Shown: positions 36,522-45,469 of the stretch, one piece after another
How positions within the stretch are numbered: position 1 is the first letter of the stretch
How the letters are laid out: the number at the start of each line of letters is the position of its first letter
Origin: Candidatus Sulfopaludibacter sp. SbA3
GTDB lineage: Bacteria; Acidobacteriota; Vicinamibacteria; Vicinamibacterales; UBA2999
Reading direction: 5' to 3'
Assembly: GCA_945903265.1 (NCBI GenBank)
Contig: CAMDNQ010000003.1
Span: 62,001-126,000 of the forward strand
DNA: 64,000 nt
The notes under the pieces: generated by a model
Seen by the model: the letters and a program-made list of their open reading frames with translations, nothing else
Databases searched by the model: none
Told to the model about the DNA's origin: nothing
Made by a program: the position numbers and the translations under genes

Positions 36522-39143
36522 TTAATTCGGAGAGAACCAGTACGTCATCTTGACGGCGAAGAAGTTGTCGCCGTCCTGTCCCAACGAGCCGAACATGTCG
36601 CCGGCGCTCGTCCGGAACGGGCGGTAAATCTCGGACTCCCGGTCCTGCTGCCAGACCAGGTACAGCTGGCTCCCCGCGCGCCATTCCCATCGGAGCACGA
36701 GATTGCTTCGGAACGACTGCACGTTGAAGTCGCTGTTTCGAAGGGTGAACGCCTGCGCGCCATCGGTCACGCGACGGTTGCCATCGGCCAGCGTCGTGAT
36801 GGTCGTCCCCTCGGTGCCATACAAACGGATCGCGCGGGTGCGCGCGGCCACGAGCTCCCCTGTGTTGCCGTAGCTCCCGCTCGCGGAAAACGGTTCCCCA
36901 TAGAAATCAAGCGTCAGGTCCGGCTTGAACGTGTAATTCACGCGGATCTGCGTCGAATATTCGGACTGGTCGATACGGGAGAACACGTAGCGGCGGCCGA
37001 ACGTCGCCGCCGGCCCGCCCGCGAGCGCGGCCACATATTGCTGTGTGGAGACCTCACGCGAATACTCCGGCGTAATCTGCAGCTGCAGCTGCGGCATCGG
37101 CTGCATGGTGAACTGGCTCTCGAGGGTGAATTCCAGCCCGCCATCCTCGTTCGAACCGTACCCCGTCCCGATCTGCCAGCGCGTGGACGCCGCTTCGCTG
37201 TTCGACACCTCGATGTCGGCGTTCCAGCTGTGCGGCTGCTGCATGAGCGGGCCGCCGCGGGTGAGCCGCTGGTTCTGCGTGCGCCCCCTGAATTGCGCAC
37301 TGAGTTCCGTCTCCCAGAAGTTCGGCCAGGTCAGGCGGGCGCCAGGCGACATCTGCGCCTGCTGCCGCTCGCCGCCGAAATTCCATTCATTGCGGGTGTC
37401 GATGAACAGGGTGTAGTCCCGCAGGATGCGGTTGGGCGTCGTCTGCTCGTACTGAATCTGGCCCTGGCCCACCACGCCGTCGCCCTGATTCAGCCGGCCG
37501 ATGTCGTTGGTCTCGAACTCGGGCGACTCGATGTCGGTCCCAATCTCCCAGGTCCAGTGGCGGGCGTTCTCCCGTGAGAACGTCGCGCCGAACTTCCCGC
37601 CTGACAGCGCGGTCCGGGTGGGGTCGTACACCACGTAGTCGGCGTCCGGCCGCTGCAGGTATCTGGCACTGGCCCGCTGGACGCGATCGATGGCAGCAGC
37701 GCTGCCACCTACCCGGCTGTAGCCCGCGTATGACTCGAGCTCGTAGTCACCTCCGCCCAGGCGCAGCAGCGAGTCGCCGCTCACCGTGAACGCGTTGCTC
37801 GTCGAGAGCAGCCCAATCGGGTCGCCCGCCGGCAAGTCCCGGCGCATCCCGGTGACCATGACGGCCGCCGTCGACCCTTCCGCGCCGAACTCCTGCTGCA
37901 GACGCCCCACGCCGTAGGCCGTCTGGGGTGCCACGCGGACCCGGCCGAATGTGTTTGGAAAATCGAACGTACGGGCCGTCTCTTCGGCAGTCAGCGCGCC
38001 GAGCACACCGATCGACAGCCCCGTCTCCGTGCGGCCGGTCAGCTTGGCCGCGCCCAGAATCGACGACTGCGCCGGGAAGTCGACGAAGTCCGCGTCGGCA
38101 TCGCCGACCGGCGATGCGCCGATGCGGCGCGAGTAGAAGAAGTTATTGACGGGCCCCTGCAGCAGGGTGATCCCCTCGACAAAGAACGGGCGCCGCTCTG
38201 TGAAGAAGGTTTCGAACGCCGAGAGGTTGACCTCCGCCGGATCGGCTTCCACCTGGCCGAAGTCGGGATTGACCGTCGCTTCCAGCGTGAGGTTGGAGCC
38301 GATGCCGATCTTGGCGTCCATCCCGAGCCGTCCCGCGGCATTCGCCCCGGAGGTGAAGGGGTCGCCGTCCTCGCGGACGCCAATCAGATGCGAGGAGCTG
38401 GCAACGTACGGCATCAACTCGATACGCCGGCTCGGCCGGATGCCGTCAATGCCGTGCAGATCCCCAAAGCGGGAGGCCAGCCGCTGGTCGGTGCGCGGGA
38501 TCTCCTGCCAGTGAATTTCCTCGTTGCGCGAGGGCACCCACCGGTACATGTTCAGACCCCAGACCTGGGGACTCCGCGCCGTGAACCGCAGCTGCGAGAA
38601 CGGGATCCAGAGTTCCGCGGTCCACCCCTGCGCGTCGCGGCTCGTGCGTGCCTGCCAGACGGGATCGAAGCTCGTGTCCTCTTCGCGCTCGTTGTCCTGC
38701 GGGTAATACCAGTCGAGCCGCACGCCGGCGGCCGTCACACCGAATTCATAGGCGGTGCGCCGATCGAGGTACGTATCCAGCATGACGCTGAAATATTCCG
38801 ACTGCTCCCCTTCGTCGCGACGGCCCATCGGCGCCTGGAGCGGGACCGTCGACACCATCCGCGCGCCGACATACAGCGCGTCGTCGTCGTACGCGAGGCG
38901 GACCTCCAGCGGATCGCTGGGCGACGCGCCCTCCATCGGCTCGCGCTGCCAGAAGTTCGTGACCGGCACCGCGTCACGCCACGCGGCATCGTCCAGACGA
39001 CCGTCGATGTTGACCGAGCCGGGCGCGACGCGCACGGCCTGCGCCTGCTTCCGGACGATATCGGGAATGTCCTGTCCGGCCGCCGCATGAGCGATTCCGA
39101 GGACCGTAACGACACACGCTGCGCACAAGGAGATGTGTTTCAT
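36522..39143 (-). CDS. DUF5916 outer-membrane barrel protein with CBM9-like domain
   Basis: An 873-residue exported protein. The signal peptide ends at AHAAAGQ (~residue 23). Residues ~35-215 form a carbohydrate-binding family 9-like sandwich (VNIDGRLDDAAWRDAVPVTNFWQREP, EVRLAYDDDALYVGARM), and residues ~225-873 are the DUF5916 barrel, with many alternating-hydrophobicity strands and a terminal aromatic FSPN. Such proteins are abundant in Acidobacteriota and Bacteroidota. They are presumed to be outer-membrane transporters or binding proteins, with ligand unknown. A TACAAT hexamer at 39166-39161 (minus strand) suggests a short leader. It ends 66 bp before the SahR-like start. Confidence 0.85.
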   Translation of the reverse strand: MKHISLCAACVVTVLGIAHAAAGQDIPDIVRKQAQAVRVAPGSVNIDGRLDDAAWRDAVPVTNFWQREPMEGASPSDPLEVRLAYDDDALYVGARMVSTVPLQAPMGRRDEGEQSEYFSVMLDTYLDRRTAYEFGVTAAGVRLDWYYPQDNEREEDTSFDPVWQARTSRDAQGWTAELWIPFSQLRFTARSPQVWGLNMYRWVPSRNEEIHWQEIPRTDQRLASRFGDLHGIDGIRPSRRIELMPYVASSSHLIGVREDGDPFTSGANAAGRLGMDAKIGIGSNLTLEATVNPDFGQVEADPAEVNLSAFETFFTERRPFFVEGITLLQGPVNNFFYSRRIGASPVGDADADFVDFPAQSSILGAAKLTGRTETGLSIGVLGALTAEETARTFDFPNTFGRVRVAPQTAYGVGRLQQEFGAEGSTAAVMVTGMRRDLPAGDPIGLLSTSNAFTVSGDSLLRLGGGDYELESYAGYSRVGGSAAAIDRVQRASARYLQRPDADYVVYDPTRTALSGGKFGATFSRENARHWTWEIGTDIESPEFETNDIGRLNQGDGVVGQGQIQYEQTTPNRILRDYTLFIDTRNEWNFGGERQQAQMSPGARLTWPNFWETELSAQFRGRTQNQRLTRGGPLMQQPHSWNADIEVSNSEAASTRWQIGTGYGSNEDGGLEFTLESQFTMQPMPQLQLQITPEYSREVSTQQYVAALAGGPAATFGRRYVFSRIDQSEYSTQIRVNYTFKPDLTLDFYGEPFSASGSYGNTGELVAARTRAIRLYGTEGTTITTLADGNRRVTDGAQAFTLRNSDFNVQSFRSNLVLRWEWRAGSQLYLVWQQDRESEIYRPFRTSAGDMFGSLGQDGDNFFAVKMTYWFSPN

Positions 39144-39251
39144 GCTGAATGAGAAGACCTATTGTACCCGGCGGTGAGCGTAGCGGATCACACATGAAGC
39201 CACCGTGAAGGTGCGCCTCGTCGAGGTCAGATACAATCTCCGCGATCTGTG

Positions 39252-39917
39252 ATGCACATTCGCGCCGCCCTGACGCCTGTCGCAGCCGCCGCGCTGATGC
39301 TCGCCCACGTGAGCGCGCAGGTCTCCATCCGCACGTTCGATGACGATCCGATCGGCAGCGCGCCGCCCGGGCTCACGTTCCCGGTGGCGCGGCAGCAGGC
39401 CGCCGCGAAGTGGTCGGTGCGCGCGGACGGCCCGGGCCGCTACCTCACCCACGCCGCCGACGCGTCGGCCTCGGGCGGGTTGTCGCTCGCGGTCCTCGAC
39501 AGCGCCCATCCATCACAGATGCGCGTCTCCGTCCGTGTGAAGCTGGTCGACGGCGAGCGTGTGGGCGGACTCGTGTGGCGCTATCAGGATCAGGACAACT
39601 TCTATCTGGCGGCCCTCGATCTGCGCCTCCAGGAGCTCGCGCTCTATCGCGTCGTCCGCGGCAACCGCATCCGGCTCGACGACGAGGACGAGCTCGAGCT
39701 CGATACGTCGGCCTGGCACAGCGTGCGCGTCGTCCAGGATGACGACGACATTCAGGTATCGCTCGGCGGCATTGGCGTCATGCGCGCGCGCGATCTCACC
39801 TTCACCGAAGGCGGCCGCGCGGGCGTCTGGTCCGGTGGCGGCGGGACAGCCTGGTTCGACGACCTCCGGGTGGAGCCCGAAGACGATCGGCGCGGAGGTC
39901 GCGGGAGGACGCGGTGA
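39252..39917 (+). CDS. secreted DUF1080/laminin-G-like hypothetical protein
   Basis: A ~221-residue exported protein. The signal peptide MHIRAALTPVAAAALMLAHVSAQ is cut at ~23. The mature domain is a beta sandwich (MRVSVRVKLVDGERVGGLVWRYQDQDNFYLAALDLRLQELALYRV, GGRAGVWSGGGGTAWFDDLRV), as in DUF1080/3-keto-glycoside-binding or concanavalin-like proteins. A GTG at 39249 is an alternative start. TACAAT at 39232-39237 is a likely -10 element. Its stop overlaps the response regulator start (GTGA), an unusual operon of an exported lectin-like protein with a two-component system, which hints at a shared envelope role. Confidence 0.75.
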   Translation: MHIRAALTPVAAAALMLAHVSAQVSIRTFDDDPIGSAPPGLTFPVARQQAAAKWSVRADGPGRYLTHAADASASGGLSLAVLDSAHPSQMRVSVRVKLVDGERVGGLVWRYQDQDNFYLAALDLRLQELALYRVVRGNRIRLDDEDELELDTSAWHSVRVVQDDDDIQVSLGGIGVMRARDLTFTEGGRAGVWSGGGGTAWFDDLRVEPEDDRRGGRGRTR

Positions 39918-40570
39918 GACTCCTGGTCGTCGAGGACGAGCGCGACCTGGCGGACGCGCTGCGACGCGCCCTCGAGGAGGAAGAGTTCGCGGTCGATATT
40001 TCCGGCGACGGCGAGGACGCGCTCTTCAAGATCCGGGAGATGCCGTACGACGCCGTGGTGCTCGACCTGATGCTGCCGCGGCTCGACGGCTGGTCGGTCC
40101 TGCAGCAGGCGCGTGCCGCCGGGATCCGCACACCGGTCCTCATTCTCACCGCTCGCGACGTGATCGACGACCGCGTCCGCGGCCTGAACCTTGGCGCCGA
40201 CGATTACCTGACCAAGCCATTCGCGCTCGCCGAGCTCGTCGCCCGCGTGCGCGCCATGATTCGGCGCGCGTACGGGAATCCCGTCGCCACCCTGCAGCTC
40301 GGCGATCTGACGATTGATACGGCGGCCCGCGAGGTGCGGCGCCACGGCCTGCCCCTCGAGCTGACCGCCCGCGAGTTCGCGATCCTCGAGCTCCTGATCC
40401 GGTCGCGCGGTTCGGTGGTCGCCCGCGCGACCATCTGCGAGCACATTTACAACGAGGAGGCGGACGTCCTGTCGAATGTCGTCGACGTGCACGTGGCGGC
40501 GCTGCGCCGCAAGCTGGGTGCCGATCTGATTCGCACGCGACGGGGCGAGGGCTACATCATCGATGCTTAG
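39914..40570 (+). CDS. OmpR/PhoB-family response regulator
   Basis: A 218-residue transcription regulator. The receiver domain (1-~120) has acidic pocket ED near residues 8-9, phospho-acceptor Asp51 in VVLDLMLP, switch Thr/Ala in ILTARD and Lys in YLTKPF. The C-terminal winged helix (~125-218) includes LTAREFAILELLIRSRGSVV and VDVHVAALRRKLG. It overlaps the preceding secreted gene by GTGA and the histidine kinase by 8 nt, so the pair is co-translated. Target genes are unknown; the exported protein in the same operon is the first candidate. Confidence 0.95.
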   Translation: MRLLVVEDERDLADALRRALEEEEFAVDISGDGEDALFKIREMPYDAVVLDLMLPRLDGWSVLQQARAAGIRTPVLILTARDVIDDRVRGLNLGADDYLTKPFALAELVARVRAMIRRAYGNPVATLQLGDLTIDTAAREVRRHGLPLELTAREFAILELLIRSRGSVVARATICEHIYNEEADVLSNVVDVHVAALRRKLGADLIRTRRGEGYIIDA

Positions 40571-41903
40571 CTCGCTGCGCGCCCGCCTGCTGCTCTGGTA
40601 CACGCTGATTCTCGCCCTGGTCATCGCGACATTCGCCGGCACGGTCTGCTACCTGTTCTGGCGCTCGCTCGTCGACGACGTCGATCAGGGCCTGCAGGGG
40701 AGCGCCGTCGGTCTCGTCGAAGGGCTCCGGCCGACCGACTTCGGGGACTTCGACCTCGTGCTGCCCCTCGAATATCGCGAGATCGATGGCGCCCCTCCTC
40801 CGCTGACCTATTACGCCGTCTGGAATGGTGCGGGCGAGCTCATCGATCGATCGGCGATCGACTTCGAGATCCCCATGCCGGCGGCGACGGGCGCGCGGAC
40901 GCACGACGGCCGGCGCGAGCTGGCGGTCACCGCGGTGAACGGGACAATCGTGCTCGTCGGCCGCGATCTCCGAGAGATACAGGGCGAGGTGCTCGGGTTT
41001 GCGACGACGGCTGCCGCCGGCGGCATCGTCGCGCTCGCGCTGTCGCTCCTGGGCGGCTGGTTCCTCGTCGGCCGGGCGCTGGCGCCGGTGGCCCGCATCA
41101 GCCAGGCCGCCGCCCGCATGACGGCGGGCGATCTCTCGGCCCGCATCGCCATCGAGCGCACGGAGAACGAGCTCGAACAGGTGGCCCTCGCGCTGAACCA
41201 GGCGTTCGATCGCCTTCACCTGGCGGTGGACAACGAGCGGCGGTTCACGGCGGATGCGTCGCACGAACTGCGGACGCCGCTCGCGACGATCTCGGCGGAG
41301 CTCGAATGGGCGCTGGCGCGCGAGCGCTCGTCAGACGAGTACCGCCGCTGCCTGGACACCTCCAGCCGCGCGGCGCAGCGCATGCGGAGCGTAGTCGAGC
41401 GCCTGTTGACGCTCGCCCGGGCGGACGCCGCTGAGATGTCACTGCAGAAGGCGCCGGTGGGCCTCGGGCCAATCGTGCAGGACGCGCTCGGCATCCTGCG
41501 GCCGCTGGCTGAGCAGAAGCAGGTCGCGATTGACGCGGAGCTCGGCGCCGCGACGGTCGTCGGCGACCGCGACCGCCTCACCGACCTGGTCACCAACCTG
41601 TTGTCGAACGCCATTCAGTACAACCACCCGGGCGGCCAGCTGCGCGTCGATGTCTGGCCGGAGGGAGACGCCGCCTGCCTCCGCGTCCGCGACACGGGCA
41701 TCGGCATCAGCGCGGAGGATCTGCCGCGCATTTTCGAGCGCTTCTATCGAGCCGACAAGGCGCGAACGACGCATTCGGGGGGCGCCGGTCTCGGGCTGGC
41801 CATCGCGAAATGGATTGTGGATGCTCACGGCGGGCAGATCGCCTGCGAGAGCGTCGTCGGCAAGGGAACGGACATTCTCGTCCGCCTGCCGCGGGTTACG
41901 TAA
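40563..41903 (+). CDS. sensor histidine kinase, HAMP type
   Basis: A 446-residue membrane kinase. TM1 is ~residues 9-35 (LLWYTLILALVIATFAGTVCYLF). A periplasmic domain of ~115 residues follows, then TM2 (~150-175, AAAGGIVALALSLLGGWFLVG), then HAMP (~176-225). The HisKA block DASHELRTPLATI has the phosphorylated His at ~234. The ATPase domain has N-box NLLSNAIQYN, G1 DTGIGIS, F-box FERFYRAD and G2 GGAGLGLAIAKWIV. It overlaps the response regulator by 8 nt and the convergent pepF by 8 nt. Confidence 0.94.
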   Translation: MLSSLRARLLLWYTLILALVIATFAGTVCYLFWRSLVDDVDQGLQGSAVGLVEGLRPTDFGDFDLVLPLEYREIDGAPPPLTYYAVWNGAGELIDRSAIDFEIPMPAATGARTHDGRRELAVTAVNGTIVLVGRDLREIQGEVLGFATTAAAGGIVALALSLLGGWFLVGRALAPVARISQAAARMTAGDLSARIAIERTENELEQVALALNQAFDRLHLAVDNERRFTADASHELRTPLATISAELEWALARERSSDEYRRCLDTSSRAAQRMRSVVERLLTLARADAAEMSLQKAPVGLGPIVQDALGILRPLAEQKQVAIDAELGAATVVGDRDRLTDLVTNLLSNAIQYNHPGGQLRVDVWPEGDAACLRVRDTGIGISAEDLPRIFERFYRADKARTTHSGGAGLGLAIAKWIVDAHGGQIACESVVGKGTDILVRLPRVT

Positions 41904-43710
41904 GACCCAGCTCCTGCTCCAGGCGCGCGACGAGCACATCGAGCTCGGTCGTCACCGCCCGTACCGTGTCCGGCTGGCTCAAGTCGACACCCGCCCGTGC
42001 CAGCAGCGTCATCGGATAGTCGCTGCCGCCGGCACGCAGCAGATCGAGATACCGCGAGACCGCCCCGGATCTGCCCGCGGAACCGCCCGCGCCACGGATG
42101 TTCTGCATCAGGCTGGCGGTCGAGGCAAAGCAGGTCGCGTACTGATAGACGTAGTACGGCGTACTGAAGAAGTGACTGATGCGCGCCCAGGTGAGCCGCG
42201 AGCCTTCCTCCTCGTCCAGCGCGTCGCCGTAGTACTCGCGAAGCAGGCCCGAAAACAACCCGCCCAGCGTATCCGCGGTGATCGGCTGATCCTGCTCGAC
42301 AAGCCGATGCGCACGCAGCTCGAAGTCGGCAAACAGCACCTGTGTATAGAACGTGCTCGCAATGCTGTCGATCGCATGCTGCAGAAGGATGATGCGCTCG
42401 TTGCGTGACTCCGCGCGGGCCAGCATGAAGTCGAGGAACAGCGCCTCGTTCAGCGTCGACGGCACTTCGGCCACGAAAATCGTGTAGCCCGCGTAGACGA
42501 ACGGCTGCGCCTCGTGCGACAGCAGCGTGTGCATCGAGTGCCCCATTTCGTGGGCGAGCGTGAACACCGCGTCGAGCGTCTCGTTGTAATTGAGCAGCAT
42601 GTACGGATGCGCGCCGTACACGGGCGCCGAATAGGCGCCGTGCCGCTTCCCGGCATTCTCGAAGACATCGATCCAGCGGTCGCGGAAGGCGCGGCGGACC
42701 TGCTGCTGATACTCGGGGCCGAGCGGGGCCACCGATTCGACGATCCACTCCCCCACCTGATCGTACGGATAACGTTCGTCGTGATCCACGAGCGGGACGA
42801 ACGCGTCGAACATCTTGTACGTCTCGAGTCCCAGCGCACGCCGGCGCAGCCGGTGATACCGGCGCAGCGGCGCCACGCCTTCGCGCGTCGCCGCAATCAG
42901 ATTCTCGACCACGGCCGGCGGGATGTTGTTGCCGTGGAGCGCCGCGTCGAGCGTCGTCTTGTAGCTGCGCGCGCGCGCATGAAACCAGTCGCGCTGCAGG
43001 ACGCCGCTGTAGAGCGCCGCGTGGGTGTTCTCGTTCTCGGCGTACATCCGGTGAAACGCCCGGTAGGCCGCCGCACGATCGTCCTGATGCCGGTTCGTTT
43101 CGAGCAGCGCGCGGTACTGCCCGTAGGAGAGCGTGACCGATTCGCCGGTCGAGAGCGTGATCGTCGGAAATTTCGCGTCGGCGGTCGTCAGCGCGGCGTA
43201 GGTGTCGTGCGGGACGCTATCGAAGCGGCCGGAATACGACAGGAGCCGCTCGCCACCCTCATCGAGCACATGCTCCTGCTCGTGAAACAGGCTCTCGATG
43301 GCGAACCGATAGACCGCGAGGTCGCCGTTCGCCTTCAGCCAGCCGCGGATCGTGTCGATCGGAATCGTCAGCAGCTCGGGGTTGAACCACGCACCGGCCT
43401 GCGCCTGCCTGGCGAACAGGATCTGCACCCGCTGCCGGCGGCCGTTGATCGTGTTGTCGCGCTGATCCTCGTCGTACTGGAGCGCCGCGAAGTACCAGAC
43501 GCGGTAGCTCAGCGCGCCCATGTCGTCCATCGCCCGGTACGCCGCCAGCAGCGCCTCGGGACCGCTCGCGAGTGTGCCCTGCAGCGACGGAAATGCGTCG
43601 ATCGCGGCCTCGAGCTGCTGATAGGCCGCCGACCAGTCGTCCCAGTTACGGCAAATCGCCGTCAGATCCCACTTGTACTGGGATGGGATCTCCTCGCGCG
43701 CTTTGATCAA
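41896..43710 (-). CDS. pepF: M3-family oligoendopeptidase F
   Basis: A 604-residue cytoplasmic zinc oligopeptidase of the M3B PepF type, degrading peptides of ~7-17 residues. The zinc motif HEMGHSMHT is at ~residue 390, with the downstream Glu in EVPSTLNEALFLDF. It has no signal peptide. The start is a TTG at 43710 with GGGGA ahead; the first ATG would remove conserved N-terminal sequence (PSQYKWDL). It converges with the histidine kinase, overlapping by 8 nt, and lies 13 nt after thrC. Confidence 0.93.
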   Translation of the reverse strand: MIKAREEIPSQYKWDLTAICRNWDDWSAAYQQLEAAIDAFPSLQGTLASGPEALLAAYRAMDDMGALSYRVWYFAALQYDEDQRDNTINGRRQRVQILFARQAQAGAWFNPELLTIPIDTIRGWLKANGDLAVYRFAIESLFHEQEHVLDEGGERLLSYSGRFDSVPHDTYAALTTADAKFPTITLSTGESVTLSYGQYRALLETNRHQDDRAAAYRAFHRMYAENENTHAALYSGVLQRDWFHARARSYKTTLDAALHGNNIPPAVVENLIAATREGVAPLRRYHRLRRRALGLETYKMFDAFVPLVDHDERYPYDQVGEWIVESVAPLGPEYQQQVRRAFRDRWIDVFENAGKRHGAYSAPVYGAHPYMLLNYNETLDAVFTLAHEMGHSMHTLLSHEAQPFVYAGYTIFVAEVPSTLNEALFLDFMLARAESRNERIILLQHAIDSIASTFYTQVLFADFELRAHRLVEQDQPITADTLGGLFSGLLREYYGDALDEEEGSRLTWARISHFFSTPYYVYQYATCFASTASLMQNIRGAGGSAGRSGAVSRYLDLLRAGGSDYPMTLLARAGVDLSQPDTVRAVTTELDVLVARLEQELGLT

Positions 43711-43723
43711 GGGATCCCCAGGA

Positions 43724-45001
43724 TCAACGGATCACCAGGTCGACGAGCGCCGGATAGTCGACATCGATGTGCGCGCTCTGGCGGGGCCGCGCGATGGCGT
43801 CGGAGAGCGCCGCCGGGAGCGGCACCCTGGCGCCAATCGCCGGTTCGACCACTTCACGGAACTTCGCGGGATGCGCCGTCGCCAGAAACACGCCGGTTGC
43901 GCGCGGATGCTTCTCGAGCTGCTGCTGCAGCCCGAGCCAGGCGATGGCGCCGTGCGGGTCGAGTAGATACCTGCGCTCCCGGTGCACCCGGGCGATTTCC
44001 GCCACGATCGCCGCGTCATCGAACGCCGCCCCCACCATGTCCTCGCGGATCCGCTCGATGCTGTCGTCGTACATGGCGCGGATCCGCTCGAAATTGCTCG
44101 GCGCGCCCACGTCCATGGCGTTCGCGACGGTCCGAAGCGAGGGACGAGGCGCATAGGTGCCGGTGCGCAGGTATTCGGGGACGACGTCGTTAAGGTTGGT
44201 CGCGGCGACGAACCGGCGGACCGGGAGGCCCAGCCGCTTGGCGATGAGGCCTGCGGTCAGGTTCCCGAAATTCCCGCTGGGCACGGAGATGGTCAGCTCT
44301 CCCTCCAGCCGGGCCAGAAGGAAGTAGTAGATCACCTGTGGCAGCAGCCGCCCGAGGTTGATCGAGTTGGCCGGCGTCAGCCACACCCGCTTCCGCACCT
44401 CGTCATCGGCAAAGGCCTGCTTGACCAGGTGCTGGCAATCGTCGAAGGTGCCGCGCACCGACACCGCGGTGATGTTCCCGCCAAGCGACGCCATCTGCGC
44501 TTCCTGGACGTCGGTGACCTGTCCCTGCGGATAGAGCACGAAGACCCGGGAATCGGGCACACCGTGAAAGGCATCCGCCACGGCACTGCCGGTATCCCCC
44601 GAAGTGGCGACGAGGATGGTGAGCGGCGTGCCGTCCGTGAAATGGTGCAGCAGCCGGGCCTGGACCCGTGCGCCGACATCCTTGAACGCCAGCGTGGGCC
44701 CGTGAAACAGCTCGAGCACCCAGGCACGATCGGCGACCTGGACCAGCGGGATGGAAAAGTCGAGCGCATCCCGGACGATCGCCCGCATGTCCGGCTCGGA
44801 CATGTCGCCGCCGAGCAGGTGCGTGCCGACGACGGTGCCGATGTCGACAAGGTCGGCGGTCCGGAACGACGCGAGCGTCGAGGCCGGAAGCGGCTCGAAG
44901 CGGTCGGGAAAATAGAGGCCGCCGTCCGGCGCCGTGCCGGCGAAAAGGGCGTCAATAAAGGGCACCGCGGGCGACTTGCCCCGCGTCGACACCCACTTCA
45001 T
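43724..45001 (-). CDS. thrC: threonine synthase
   Basis: PLP fold-type II enzyme converting O-phosphohomoserine to threonine. It has 425 residues, near-normal for ThrC. The N-terminus MKWVSTRGKSPAVPFIDALFAGTAPDGGLYFP is typical. The PLP lysine is in HGPTLAFKDVGARV (~residue 108), with the phosphate loop SGDTGSAVADAF and SVPSGNFGNLTAGLIAKRLG. It overlaps the thioesterase upstream by ATGA. Homoserine kinase and dehydrogenase are not in the window. Confidence 0.95.
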   Translation of the reverse strand: MKWVSTRGKSPAVPFIDALFAGTAPDGGLYFPDRFEPLPASTLASFRTADLVDIGTVVGTHLLGGDMSEPDMRAIVRDALDFSIPLVQVADRAWVLELFHGPTLAFKDVGARVQARLLHHFTDGTPLTILVATSGDTGSAVADAFHGVPDSRVFVLYPQGQVTDVQEAQMASLGGNITAVSVRGTFDDCQHLVKQAFADDEVRKRVWLTPANSINLGRLLPQVIYYFLLARLEGELTISVPSGNFGNLTAGLIAKRLGLPVRRFVAATNLNDVVPEYLRTGTYAPRPSLRTVANAMDVGAPSNFERIRAMYDDSIERIREDMVGAAFDDAAIVAEIARVHRERRYLLDPHGAIAWLGLQQQLEKHPRATGVFLATAHPAKFREVVEPAIGARVPLPAALSDAIARPRQSAHIDVDYPALVDLVIR

Positions 45002-45396
45002 ACCTGCACCGGCTCGGGACGGATGGGCACCGACTGGCCCTGGTCGTTCACGGCCACCAGGACGACGACCGCTTCCGTCACGTGGACCACCTCACCATGC
45101 GCGGCGCCGCCCGGCCGCCAGCGCTCGGCTTCCACGCGGACGCGCACCGTCACCGAGGTGCGGCCGACCCGGACCGTTTCCGTATAAAAGCTCACGACAT
45201 CGCCGACGAACACCGGCTCGTGGAACTCGACCTCGCGCATCGCCCGCGTGACGTACCGCAGCGGCGCGGTCTTCCGCGCCTCGACCGCCGACGCGAGGTC
45301 GATGTGCGACAGGATGACGCCGCCGAATATCGTGCCGTAGGCATTGGTGTCCTTCGGCAGCAGCACGATCTTGATGGCAGGCATCCGGTCGGGCAT
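44998..45396 (-). CDS. acyl-CoA thioesterase, hotdog fold
   Basis: A 132-residue YciA/acyl-CoA hydrolase-like protein. The motif NAYGTIFGGVILSHIDLASAVEARK is the hotdog helix with the catalytic Asp, followed by FHEPVFVGDVVSFYTE and VRVRVEAERW strands. The size suits a single hotdog domain that works as an oligomer. It hydrolyses acyl-CoA in the cytoplasm; chain-length preference is unknown. It overlaps thrC by ATGA, probably for gene-dosage reasons rather than pathway logic. Divergent from speA, with the AGAGAC repeat in between. Confidence 0.9.
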   Translation of the reverse strand: MPDRMPAIKIVLLPKDTNAYGTIFGGVILSHIDLASAVEARKTAPLRYVTRAMREVEFHEPVFVGDVVSFYTETVRVGRTSVTVRVRVEAERWRPGGAAHGEVVHVTEAVVVLVAVNDQGQSVPIRPEPVQV

Positions 45397-45428
45397 GGAG
45401 ATTCATTATGGTCCGACCGATAGAAAAA

Positions 45429-45452
45429 CTAGAGACTGGAGACGAGAGACTG
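45429..45452. repeat. AGAGACTGGAGACGAGAGAC phrase repeat
   Basis: Four degenerate GAGAC units lie between the thioesterase and speA starts, immediately upstream of the speA TATCAT hexamer (45455-45460). The related run at 55106-55123 is between the SahR-like gene and metH. Confidence 0.65.
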
Positions 45453-45469
45453 CGTATCATGAATCCGGC

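Noticed and set aside
42514-44193. 559-residue plus-strand frame across pepF and thrC
   Set aside because: Crosses two real minus-strand genes and has no domain signature.
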